From: Nemertoderma westbladi
Taxonomy: Eukaryota > Xenacoelomorpha > Nemertodermatida > Nemertodermatidae
Assembly: GCA_032718475.1 (NCBI GenBank)
Contig: JAUCBJ010005574.1
Coordinates: 23,396 to 87,395, forward strand
Direction of reading: 5' to 3'
DNA length: 64,000 nucleotides
Shown here piece by piece: positions 34,577-45,538 of this stretch. The notes under the pieces are model-generated. The model saw only the letters and a list, made by a program, of their open reading frames with translations, was not told the origin of the DNA and made no database searches. The position numbers and the translations under genes were made by a program. Position 1 is the first letter of the stretch, and the number at the start of each line of letters is the position of its first letter.

Positions 34577-36853
34577 CAACAGTGCTAGAAACTAAAAGAT
34601 AACGTTTCCTGCTTACAACAGTGCTAGAAACTAAAAGATATCGCTTTCCTGCTTACAACAGTGCTAGAAACTAAAAGATATCGCTTTCCTGCTTACAACA
34701 GTGCTAGAAACTAAAAGATATCGCTTTCCTGCTTACAACAGTGCTAGAAACTAAAAGATATCGCTTTCCTGCTTACAACAGTGCTAGAAACTAAAAGATA
34801 TCGCTTTCCTGCTTACAACAGTGCTAGAAACTAAAAGATATCGCTTTCCTGCTTACAAAAGTGCTAGAAACTAAAAGATATCGCTTTCCTGCTTACAAAA
34901 GTGTTAGAAACTAAAAGATATCGCTTTCCTGCTTACAAAAGTGCTAGAAACTAAAAGATATCGCTTTCCTGCTTACAAAAGTGCTAGAAACTAAAAGATA
35001 TCGCTTTCCTGCTTACAACAGTGCTAGAAACTAAAAGATATCGCTTTCCTGCTAGAAACTAAAAGATATCGCTTTCCTGCTTACAAAAGTGCTAGAAACT
35101 AAAAGATATCGCTTTCCTGCTTACAAAAGTGTTAGAAACTAAAAGATATCGCTTTCCTGCTTACAAAAGTGCTAGAAACTAAAAGATATCGCTTTCCTGC
35201 TTACAAAAGTGCTAGAAACTAAAAGATATCGCTTTCCTGCTTACAACAGTGCTAGAAACTAAAAGATGTCGCTTTCCTGCTAACAACAGTGCTAGAAACT
35301 AAAAGATATCGCTTTCCTGCTAGAAACTAAAAGATATCGCTTTCCTGCTTACAACAGAGCTAGAAACTAAAAGATATCGCTTTCCTGCTAGAAACTAAAA
35401 GATATCGCTTTCCTGCTTACAACAGTGCTAGAAACTAAAAGATATCGCTTTCCTGCTTACAAAAGTGCTAGAAACTAAAAGATATCGCGTTCCTGCTTAC
35501 AACAGTGCTAGAAACTAAAAGATATCGCTTTCCTGCTTACAACAGTGCTAGAAACTAAAAGATATCGCTTTCCTGCTTACAACAGTGCTAGAAACTAAAC
35601 GATATCGCTTTCCTGCTTACAACAGTGCTAGAAACTAAAAGATATCGCTTTCCTGCTTACACAGTGCTAGAAACTAAAACATATCGCTTTCCTGCTTATA
35701 ACAGTGCTAGAAACTAAAAGATATCGCTTTCCTGCTAGAAACTAAAAGATGTCGCTTTCCTGCTAACAACAGTGCTAGAAACTAAAAGATATCGCGTTCC
35801 TGCTTACAACAGTGCTAGAAACTAAAAGATATCGCTTTCCTGCTTACAACAGTGCTAGAAACTAAAACATATCGCTTTCCTGCTTACAACAGTGCTAGAA
35901 ACTAAAAGATATCGCTTTCCTGCTTACAACAGTGCTAGAAACTAAAAGATATCGCTTTCCTGCTTACAAAAGTGCTAGAAACTAAATGATATCGTTTCCT
36001 GCTTACAACAGTGCTAGAAACTAAAAGATATCGCTTTCCTGCTTACAACAGTGCTAGAAACTAAAAGATATCGCTTTCCTGCTAGAAACTAAAAGATATC
36101 GCTTTCCTGCTTACAACAGTGCTAGAAACTAAAAGATATCGCTTTCCTGCTTACAACAGTGCTAGAAACTAAACGATATCGCTTTCCTGCTTACAACAGT
36201 GCTAGAAACTAAAAGATATCGCTTTCCTGCTAGAAACTAAAAGATGTCGCTTTCCTGCTAACAACAGTGCTAGAAACTAAAAGATATCGCTTTCCTGCTA
36301 GAAACTAAAAGATATCGCTTTCCTGCTTACAACAGAGCTAGAAACTAAAAGATATCGCTTTCCTGCTAGAAACTAAAAGATATCGCTTTCCTGCTTACAA
36401 CAGTGCTAGAAACTAAAAGATATCGCTTTCCTGCTAGAAACTAAAAGATATCGCTTTCCTGCTAGAAACTAAAAGATATCGCTTTCCTGCTTACAACAGT
36501 GCTAGAAACTAAAAGATATCGCTTTCCTGCTTACAACAGTGCTAGAAACTAAAAGATATCGCTTTCCTGCTTACACAGTGCTAGAAACTAAAATATATCG
36601 CTTTCCGCCTAGAAACTAAAAGATGTCGCTTTCCTGCTTATAACAGTGCTAGAAACTAAAAGATATCGCTTTCCTGCTAGAAACTAAAAGATATCGCTTT
36701 CCTGCTTACAACAGTGCTAGAAACTAAAAGATATCGCTTTCCTGCTAGAAACTAAAAGATATCGCTTTCCTGCTTACAACAGTGCTAGAAACTAAAAGAT
36801 ATCGCTTTCCTGCTTACAACAGTGCTAGAAACTCAAAGTATCGCTTTCCTGCT
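34577..36853 (+). repeat. 40-bp minisatellite array with 28-bp short units
   Basis: The unit is ttacaacagtgctagaaact followed by aaaagatatcgctttcctgc (40 bp). A shorter 28-bp form lacking ttacaacagtgc is scattered among full units. Roughly 60 units fill 2.3 kb. Units carry shared variants (acaaaa for acaaca, gatgtc for gatatc, cagagc for cagtgc) that recur in blocks, showing multi-unit duplication. Confidence 0.97.
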
Positions 36854-37465
36854 CAGCTCTTGAGAAAGTGTGAGGTGAAACCTACTGATTATTTGACTAC
36901 CATCAACTGATCACTGATATTAATGTCTAGCACTGTACTTTGTGGTACATCTACCGATAGGCCTAAGGTTGTTTTACTTGGGGAGGTGTCCACTTCGTAA
37001 TGTCCTTAATGATTTAAGTTAAAATTTGAGAATTTTTCGGTACCATTATCTCTTTAACAAAAAATAGTTATGGCCCGAAAATTGGGTTACTGAATCAGAA
37101 TTTCATGGGGAACATAATGGAATTTTTGGTTTTCGAAAAGTTGGCTTCATGGTTGCCCATGACATGGGTGCAAAATGGGCACGAAAAATGAAAATTTTCA
37201 ATTTTTCTGTTTTTTTTTTCATTAAAAGCCATTTTAAAAAACAATCCAAGGATTTTTATAAAAAACCGGAACTGTCATCGGATTCCTTATAAAAAACTGT
37301 CGCATATGACAAATTTTTGAACGGTTCCATGAATTCCCATACCAGAAATTGGTACCGAAAATTTGGTAAGGCACCAAATTATAGTTTTTGGAGAAATTCA
37401 AGTTTAACCCTTTCAGTACCAAGTGTCATTCAGATCCCACTAGAAACTGTAAAATTTAACAAAAA
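36854..37465. other. Non-coding interval after the minisatellite
   Basis: No gene is seen. Short open frames on either strand have no recognisable content. Confidence 0.5.
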
Positions 37466-37790
37466 ATGTCCGTCAGTCAGTTTGTCTTTCAAAATATATG
37501 GAGGCACGTCACATAACTAAAATTTTGGATATGGGGGTATTTCTGTACGCTGACTTCAAATCTGATGTCAATTTTGACGTTTGACGTTATCCAGACACTT
37601 TGTCCGTCTGACTGTTTGTCCGTCAATATGTCTGTCAAAATATAAGGAGGCACATCACATAACTAAAAATTTGGAAATGGGGGTTTTCCTGGCCGCAGAC
37701 ATCAAATCTGATGTCAGTTTTGACGTTTGAAGGAATCCTGACACTCTGTCCGTCTGTCTGTTTGTCCGTCAATACTTATTAAAAAATCCC
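37466..37790 (+). repeat. About 146-bp tandem repeat with gtccgtctg seeds
   Basis: gaggcac(g/a)tcacataact recurs at 37501 and 37647, with gacatcaaatctgatgtca-type arms and tttgtccgtcaata between. The design (gtct/gtcc microsatellite plus a diverged body) matches the repeats at 28228-28680. 37791-38317 is AT-rich with no gene. Confidence 0.75.
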
Positions 37791-38317
37791 TAATTTAGAG
37801 GCTCTTTTTTAATATAAACCTTATTTTTATTTGCCAAAATTTATATGTTCTTATCAATATTTTGATTTAAAATTTTTACGGTGTTTAGAGGAGTTGTAGG
37901 AGGTCAGATTTCTGTAAAAAAAATTTCGATTTTTTGACTCCAATGAAGTGGAACACCTCACCTTAACTTGTTCAATTCATTAACGAAAACTGTAATTATT
38001 TACTTTTTTTTTTTTTGATTCAAGAATTTATTTAACTTATTATTACAATTAATTATTAAGTGAACTATAAAGACCTCCCATAAACTCGATTCGCATTATT
38101 CCAGCTTACTTAAAATAAGTAGGCCTACTTTCATTGCCTAATTATGATTCATACTTTATTATATATTTGTGAAATTAAATTCTGTTTATATAAATAATAC
38201 TAAATATAAGTTTTGTAAATTCTGTGTCCCGGGAATAAATTATGAATTTAATTTTTATTAATTTAATATTCTAAAAATGAATTAAGTTAAATTGATCTAC
38301 ATCCATTTTAATATAAT

Positions 38318-38526
38318 AAGTTTAATTTTAAACGGGACAACGGATGATATGAAAATAAGGATTACTATATTACGAAATCCTTGCGGATTCCTTCGTTGGG
38401 TATGTAATATTCATATAATAGTTAAAACGCAGCAACAAAGTGAAGAAACTTTCAAATAATATAGTAATGTAGTAATCCAACTTATTTTCATATCATCCGT
38501 TTTCCCGTTTAAACTTAAACTTATGA
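38318..38526. mobile_element. Short MITE with terminal inverted repeats of about 60 bp
   Basis: Left arm aagttta..taaacgggacaacggatgatatgaaaata; the right arm carries its reverse (tattttcatatcatccgttttcccgtttaaacttaaactt). The middle is about 90 bp and AT-rich. The arms can form a long hairpin. There is no coding sequence and target duplications are unclear. Confidence 0.7.
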
Positions 38527-38855
38527 ATTAAGTTATTTATTTGCAATGCAGAAATAAATACTAATAATTATGAACATAAACAAATATTTCTGGCTGGATT
38601 GCATTATATTTCTGTACTTATCGGATCCATACTAAAATACCCCACATAGAGGACATGTGCCACCATCTGCAGTATGAATTCAGTATACTTGATTTCCTGA
38701 ATTTATATGCGCATTGCGGTAACATATGGAGCTGCTTCTGATATCAGACATTCATTAATTGTACCAGACCAGAATCTATTGGGACTAATTACATCATGAA
38801 TGACTGGACTACCGATCACTGTATTATAATGCATTCGACTTTATTTCTATGAAAT

Positions 38856-39461
38856 GTGGGGCGAGACACGTAGTCGGCGAGCCTTGGCATACGGTTCATA
38901 TAGGGCAAATGGGGCATGTCCGTCTGTCTGTCCGTCCGTCTGTCTGGTAAATGTTTGAACGCGAATTTCTCGGCATCGCTCATTCGGAATTGAACCAAAC
39001 TTAGTAGGTAAGTAGTAGAGAGAAAGTTTAGAAAGTTTGTAAAGTTTGGTGAAAAATCATGCAGTCTGACGTCAGCTACGACAGATTATGTGGTTTTTAG
39101 AAAATGTTAAATTTCTCGAGAAGGCCTCATTTTCCTGAGCTGAAATTTTGGTGGCCTGTAGAGAATCATGAAGTCTATCTTTTACGAAATTGAAAAGTTA
39201 AGACATTTAATTGGGGATCCGCTAGAGACTCAGAAGTAATGACATAGGCCTACCGGTACGGTACTGCTGTACAGTGCTGCACTGGTAAGTACGAAATTGC
39301 AGAATAACAATTTGACACCACCTAGCGGATTAACATATGATTGTATATCGAATGAATACATTTATAGCATGGGATATTGGGTCCAAACTAGACATGCCCC
39401 ATTTGCTCTATATGAACCGTATGCCAAGGCTTGCCGACTACGTGCTGCGCGAAGTCCCCAC
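38856..39461 (+). mobile_element. MITE-like element, third copy, clear inverted ends
   Basis: The left end GTGGGGCGAGACACGTAGTC then ggcgagccttggcatacggt matches in reverse the right end accgtatgccaaggcttgcc then gactacgtgctgcgcgaagt ccccac. The right end has an extra stretch of about 11 bp near its tip. A (gtctgtctgtccgtcc)-type microsatellite lies just inside the left end. No coding sequence. Confidence 0.7.
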
Positions 39462-41850
39462 GAACGTGTTTCTGTGAATATTCTACCTGATAACTTAACT
39501 GGTTAGGTCGAGTTAGTATGTGCACATAATTAATGATTTTAAGTAGGATAAACGGGATGAATATGTGAATATTTTATGATCGTAAATCCGAAGATGAAAG
39601 CATATTGACATACTTTCATACATACAACATTGTATACGCTATGGTACGCCTAATCTAGGGGTTTAGTTGGCGCCCACGGGGAAACAGTCATACACGATTC
39701 AGTTAGCTAGCCCACTAATACGAAGCACTAAATAACTTTATACAGTATTTATTTACAAAGACCTGGTCTGGTCAGGTCATACATCCTACAGTATGCCAAG
39801 AAGGCATACAGTTGTTTACAGTACTAGGCCTTTCGTCTTTGATATAAACATAAAGAAATAACATTTACATCTTTTTTAAAAAAAAGTTAGCAGTTTTCAT
39901 CCTTATGACTTGAGTGTACAGTACTGAGCGAGACCAGTAGTATTATTCCTTATCAGTTCTTAACTACACTACACAATACAGTACACATAATGTTGCCTAA
40001 ATGTTGTACTTTCAAAGATCTGTATGTTTGTACTTTCAAAGCATTATGTTGACATGATTTTTACATAAAAAATTATGTTGTTCCAATGAAAGCATAAGAT
40101 TTATATTATCACAGCGACATTTGTATTGGTTGTCACTGCGCTGCTATAATGCAGCTATTCTCGATTGACACCTGCGATTGTGTTTTCCGGTTTCTTTGTT
40201 ATTTCATTTATAATGTTTTCAATATAATTTATATCCTCCAATATTTATTAATATTTCTAATTTAATTAAAAATACATAAAAATTTTGTTATGTTTTTAAT
40301 AGTTTAGTTAAATATAAAATTGTGATCTAGCTTTAAATATACATAGATATACGATATACGACAGAATTGGGTCGAACCATGGACGGAACCATATACGATC
40401 CCTATAAGTGAATGGACTTTAGATGACATACAAGACCAGCCCAGCAAGCTTCATACGGCGTCTCTACAGGGTGATGCTGGGTATTGGCAATGAGATGTTG
40501 CCATAGTTGTCTAACACATCATTGCTTATGTGTGCATTATAAGCAATGTTATGCAATTTGTTGTAGATCTTGACGTATAACTGAAGTATGGTACTTGTAT
40601 TTGCTTAACTTCTATATGTGTAAATATTTAACCAAGAATCACGCTACCATCCCAAATCATATTTCAAATGTCGACTTTACTCACTCACTCTCTGGTCTAT
40701 CAATATGCCTTAAATGCCTAATTGTATGCGTCAATCAATAGACCTTAAGTGGGGGTATACCCCCCTTAGGTCAAATTTTCAAATTGTTTTCTCTTTATTT
40801 AATCCAGAGCAGAATTGAATGAGGATTATAATTCTGAAAACCGCTTAGTGAGACATCTTTCAGTTCTCCAGTTATCACTGTTTTTCTGTATGACGGTCTG
40901 TCCGTCAAATTGTAAGAAAGACAGAAAACCGACAGACAGACAGATAGACTAGATTCCACCAAACATTAAAACTGAAATCATCGGAAATGAAATCAGCGAC
41001 CCCGAAAACCCCCGTAATGAACATTTTAGCTCGTTGGTGTGCATCCTTCGTCGCATCCTTCGAAATAAATAACCAACCTGAACACAGACAGCCAATTTTG
41101 GCGCGAAGGTTTAATCTTTGAAGGGCATTTTCTCGGAATGATATTTTTCATTTTCAAATTAATACTCCTCCGTCATTTTTCAACCAATTTTCTTCATCTT
41201 TGGCTCATTAGAACGAGCTTTGAAAGCTCTTTAAAAGTTATCTTCTGAAATTTTAATAAATATTACCATTTTTGTAATTAACCAATTTTAATTAACAATA
41301 TAATATTTAATTAATTTAATTAATTAATTAAAATAAAAATGGCTAATTAAAAATTCTATAAGTAGTAACTATAACTAGTAGCAATTTTAGTGAAATCATT
41401 AATTCGCCGCCAGCCAGCTAGGGGGAGGCTATATATTTTCAAATTTTCCTATAGAGGCTATTAGGCCTTCCATACAGTGGTTGGCCATGACAAAATAGCA
41501 ATATTATCATTTAACACTAAATGACAATCATTAAAAAAAAGGTTCATGGGGGGTTACCCCCCTTTAACTTTGCGTTCAGGTATTTGTCAAGCCGCAAACA
41601 AGAGGACTGATAGTGGGAAAATGTTATAACTCAGTAGTTAATGTATAATGGATTTAATAATGAAAAGTATAAAGTTTTAAGAATATTTAAGAATGTATTT
41701 TTAATACATGGCGCTCATAAAATTCCAGAGGATTTACTATTTTTTTTAGAATATATTTAATGTGTTTTCGAGTTTAGTTTTGAGTCAACCCATAATCTAA
41801 CTAATTTAATGCTATCGGTTAAATGACAGTGAACCTTTAGGGACAGGCAG
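39462..41850. other. Mostly non-coding interval
   Basis: Apart from the RTE remnant at 40432-40569 I find no gene. There are cagacagacagatagac-type repeats near 40930-40950 and gggggtatacccccct-like palindromes near 40751 and 41548. Confidence 0.5.
40432..40569 (-). pseudogene. RTE-like C-terminal remnant
   Basis: The minus frame reads HNIAYNAHISNDVLDNYGN, then SLPIPSITL, a stop and RRRMKLAGLV. This parallels YNAHISNQTLYNIGGVSL...RLRFAGH in the thumb/C-terminal part of the RTE-like elements of this window. It is a 46-codon fossil of a related but diverged family. Confidence 0.6.
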
Positions 41851-43115
41851 GCATGGAAATCAATAAACTTGATCACTGGTAGGAAAAGCCAACCAACCAC
41901 CAAGGTTAAGGTTGAATCTCCAGCTGAACGCCTAAAAGGTTGGAAGAACCACTTTGAGAAGCTTCCAAACAATGACAGGGTATTGTGTGATAACTTTGAG
42001 GTACACCATGTATCTGAGTCTGTGCTCAGAGATATCCCCATTGTTTACATCTCCTTTGCTGAAATCAAGACTACAGCTAGTCTTATCTATCATTAATCTC
42101 GATTGCTGCAAAGCTATACAACATAATTCTATTAAATCGCATCAGGGATCCTGTTGTTGAGAGACTATTACCTGGGAACCAAAATGGGTTCCGTAAGGTC
42201 GTGGGACCATGGAGGCTATTCTGGAACTCAGAAGGATAATCAAAGAGTTATCAATAAAGAAAGACAGACAACTGGCTATTATCTTTGTTGACTTCTTTAA
42301 AGCAAAAAAATGTTCAACAAAAAAATGCTCATACTGGCAGCATATGGGATTCCTGAGGAAATGATTGCAGCTATCAGATCACTCTATGATGGTTCCACCA
42401 CATTTGTGTCTACTTCTGATGGTGACACAGATCCATTCAAAGTCTTATGGGGAGTCTTTCAGGGTGACACAATTGCACCATTCTTATTCATAATTGTTGT
42501 TGATTATGTTCTACGCATGTCCTTAGACCATCCTAATAAATGGGGGTAACACCCCCCCCCCCCCCCTTCTGGCACAAGAAGTAGAGGGGATCCAGCAAAT
42601 TACCTTACTGATCTAGACTTTGCTGACGACTTAGGGGTACTGTCGGAATCACTAGAGAGACCCCAAAGTCTCCTCTGCACATTGGAGCAGGTTGTTTCTA
42701 GTGTTGGTCTTTTTGTAAATTCCAAGAAGACCAAAATCATGACAGCCAACCTAAACACCCCTCAAGAAATGTCTGATCGTAAGGGCATAAGCTTTATGGA
42801 CGGCTTGCTTGAGCACGTGGATGGCTTCTGCTACTTGGGATCATGGATAAGACAGTCTGGTGAAGACTTTCGGATACATAAGGGGATGGCATGGGCAGTG
42901 ATAAATTGTCTGTCCAGGATTTGGAAGTCCCATAGAATAAAACGGACCCTAAAGGTTCGATTTATTTAAGGCAGTAGTAGTACCAGTACTCTTATATGGG
43001 AGTCCATGATGGGCTCTAACAGCAGAGGATACCAAATCTCTGGATGGCACTTTCACAAGAATGCTGCACCGGGATCATTGTGTCTAGTACAATGAACATA
43101 TCTCCAATCAAATGC
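41851..43115 (+). pseudogene. RTE-like copy 5, diverged
   Basis: Pieces in order: the pre-RT linker (ITGRKSQPTTKVKVESPAER), a large deletion, IAAKLYN, GFRK.RG, DFFK with the following codons replaced by a short A-rich insertion, AAYGIPEEMIAAIRSLYDG, FQGDTIAPFLFIIVVDYVL, a C run at about 42549-42566, DFADDLGVLSES, then SSVGLFVNSKKTKI and YLGSWIRQSGEDFRI. Several frameshifts are present. Residue differences show that it is older than the other plus- and minus-strand copies. Confidence 0.8.
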
Positions 43116-43139
43116 TACTGTCGGAATTCACCATTATTA

Positions 43140-43291
43140 TTTGAGTTTGTGTTTCACCTTATTTATCATTATTATTATTATTATTTCATTTCGTACATTA
43201 TAATTATAATCTTATAACTACACAGTATGTCGAATACAGTAGAACAAATATAAGGTAAACAAACTAAGACAACAAAAGGAGGAATAGTTGG
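43140..43291 (-). other. Probable 3' UTR/tail of a non-LTR element
   Basis: The minus strand runs ttgtttaccttatatttgtt, ctgtattcgac, gtacgaaatgaaataata and (aataat)n. This is the look of the 3' UTR and tail of a non-LTR retrotransposon. It lies on the far side of BEL/Pao element 1 from the decayed RT at 51798-52423, so it may be that element's 3' end. This link is inference. Confidence 0.45.
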
Positions 43292-43296
43292 ATAAT
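43292..43296. repeat. Target-site duplication of BEL/Pao element 1 (left)
   Basis: ATAAT, repeated at 51793-51797 at the other edge of the LTRs. Five base pairs is within the BEL/Pao range. Confidence 0.8.
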
Positions 43297-43952
43297 TGTG
43301 ACGGGATCAGAGATCCCGACCGGGTAGGTTGTTTTGTACGCGTCACCGCAGGCTGGGATGGTGTCACTGATAGCTTGGCCGAGGCCGTTGGAGAAAAGCG
43401 TTCAGAGTTAATTTTGTTCTTTGGCGTTGTAATATAATAATAATAGCACAGTTAATACGATGGCGGATGACAATATTGCTTGATACCGGTAATAGATGGA
43501 TATACAGTCGATGTTGATGACGGTAAAACAATATTACCGGTCTGCACTGAAACTGGGTAACTAACTAAACTGAATCACAAACCGGTAGCAGGAGATAATA
43601 TATGATTGATATACCAATATTACTTCACTCCTACGCTACCTTGGCCTGTTACCTAATGGATGCTCTCCTTTGCCCTTATTGGCTAATACCCTACTTGTCG
43701 CCCTTTCACTCTCTGGGAGTGTTTCCCCTTGCTGCTAGCCTCTACTAGCTGTGTCCCCTCCGAGGTGGTTTGACCTCTAACCTTCCTTTGTGTGTGGCTT
43801 CGGGGCTTGTGTTGCCCCCCCCCCCCCCCCCCCCACCAATGTTGGTTGTGATACGAGATTAATATTGCTAATCTCGTATCTCCAACATATTGCTGAAAAT
43901 GCCACCATCCCATTTGCTGGTGGGTAATGAGGTGGAATTGAATCCGCTTACA
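43297..43952 (-). repeat. 3' LTR of BEL/Pao element 1
   Basis: On the minus strand the LTR starts TGTAAGCGGATTCAATTCC and ends GATCCCGTCACA (656 bp). It holds a 20-base homopolymer at 43815-43834 and a 12-bp-stem hairpin gatacgagatta...taatctcgtatc. CGGGATC-aga-GATCCCG is a second palindrome near the end. The polypurine tract ggggggag is directly upstream on the minus strand (43953-43960). Confidence 0.85.
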
Positions 43953-45350
43953 CTCCCCCCCCATGCTATCTTCCCGGTGAGAGAAGCAACTCAAGTGCGC
44001 TTCAATTCCGCTGGAACCCAATCTACTATCGGGTGTGGGGTGGAGTTCTTTTCTCGGAGTTGGCTTTCCAGGCCGCTCCCTCTGGGCATGATATTGCTAC
44101 CCCTTCTTGGTGCAATCGCAACCTATGTTGCACCAAGACATCTGACGTCTCTGTTCGAGACAATTGTGGACTCTTCACACAATTTTCAAAACTTCCACTC
44201 TGAACTCACTCTAAACTCACTCTCGGACCCCTCTGTCCCTTACTCTCCTCTTTCTCTGCTCGCTCCCCACACTTGAATTGCACTCCTCTCACTTCCTCAC
44301 GCGCCAACACCTCCTCTCCATACTTCCCTCGGGACTTACCCCAGTCCATCGGCTTGTGGAAGACAAGCCTCATGAGCTGGCCCCATCGCCACTGCTACAC
44401 AATGTCCCGTGCCCGCTCCGTGCTCCCCCCAGAACTTGCCCCAGTCCATCGGCTTGTGGCAGACAAGGCCCATGAGCTGGCCCATCCCCACTGCTTCACA
44501 ATGTCCTGTGTTCTCTACCACTCCCAAAGTGCCAATTTTCCTTATGCTTACCCCTCTCTGTGCTATTATCCTATCTACCTCGCTACTTACTTCTTACCCT
44601 TCTACTTACTATATAACTCTCTTACTACTAACTCTATTAACTCTACTAACTCCACTAACTCTACTAACTCTAACGGTACTATGTACCCTAATACTGCTAC
44701 TACCTACATAATGCTACTACCTAATACCTACATACCACACCCTTCACTCTCTCACTACGTGGCGCTTTCGGTGCCCACAACCCCTCTGCTACTACCTCTA
44801 TGGTATACCTACATACCATACCCTCTACTCTCTTTCTACGTGGCGCTTTCGGTGCCCACAACCCCTCTGTTACTACTTCTCATGGTATGTCTACATACCA
44901 CACTCACTCTCTTTCTACGTGGCGCTTTCGGTGCCCACAACCTCTAACTCTCTCGTACTGTACCCTGCTACTCCGTACTATGTACCCTGCTACTACTCGT
45001 GGTATGTCAATATACCACACTCCCTATCTTCTGCCTACTTCTAACTCGGTACTATATACCCTCCTACTTCCGTGGTATGCCTATATACCTCACTCCCTAT
45101 ACCTCCCTACTTCTAACGGTACTATGTACCCTCCTACTTCCGTGGTATGTCTATATACCACACTCCCTATACCTGCATACTTCTAACTCTCCCCTTACTC
45201 TTACTAACTTCTACTAACTTTCTTACTTCTTACTAACTTCTACAAACTTTCTAACTACTACTTCTTATGAACTTCTACTAACTTTCTAACTACTACTTAC
45301 TATCTACTACTATTACTTTCGAACTTTCTACTATCTCACTTCTTATTTTA
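43953..45350 (-). repeat. Purine-rich 3' internal region with tandem palindromic units, element 1
   Basis: On the minus strand this is AG-rich and carries repeats of ggtatgtaggtatacc, gttgtgggcaccgaaagcgc and related spacers (clearest at 44755-44945), plus two copies of a catgggcctt/catgaggctt unit (44340-44500). Open frames on the plus strand are low-complexity Thr/Ser/Leu/Tyr products of the same repeats and are not genes. The same region in the same order exists in element 2. Confidence 0.75.
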
Positions 45351-45538
45351 TTATTTTATTATTTATTTTATATTTCTGTGTGTGGGAAGGGCGTCTCGCC
45401 CTTATTCCCAGCCCCCTTAGTCCAACATATTGGAGGACTAAACCCTAAGGGATTCCTTGATCTTCCATCGATTCTTCCAGGAGGCACTCTCCCACTGTCC
45501 CCCTGTAGGTCCTCTTATTCTTCGTCCCACTCTCCTCG

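Noticed and set aside
34577-36853. Regular repeats that might suggest a CRISPR array
   Set aside because: Units are contiguous and near-identical, with no variable spacers, and the genome is eukaryotic. This is a minisatellite.
44273-45217. Plus-strand open frames of 72-224 aa rich in Leu, Thr, Tyr and Pro
   Set aside because: They are translations of the AG-rich tandem repeats (read as CT) in the 3' part of BEL/Pao element 1. The same holds for minus-strand frames at 56157-57331 in element 2.
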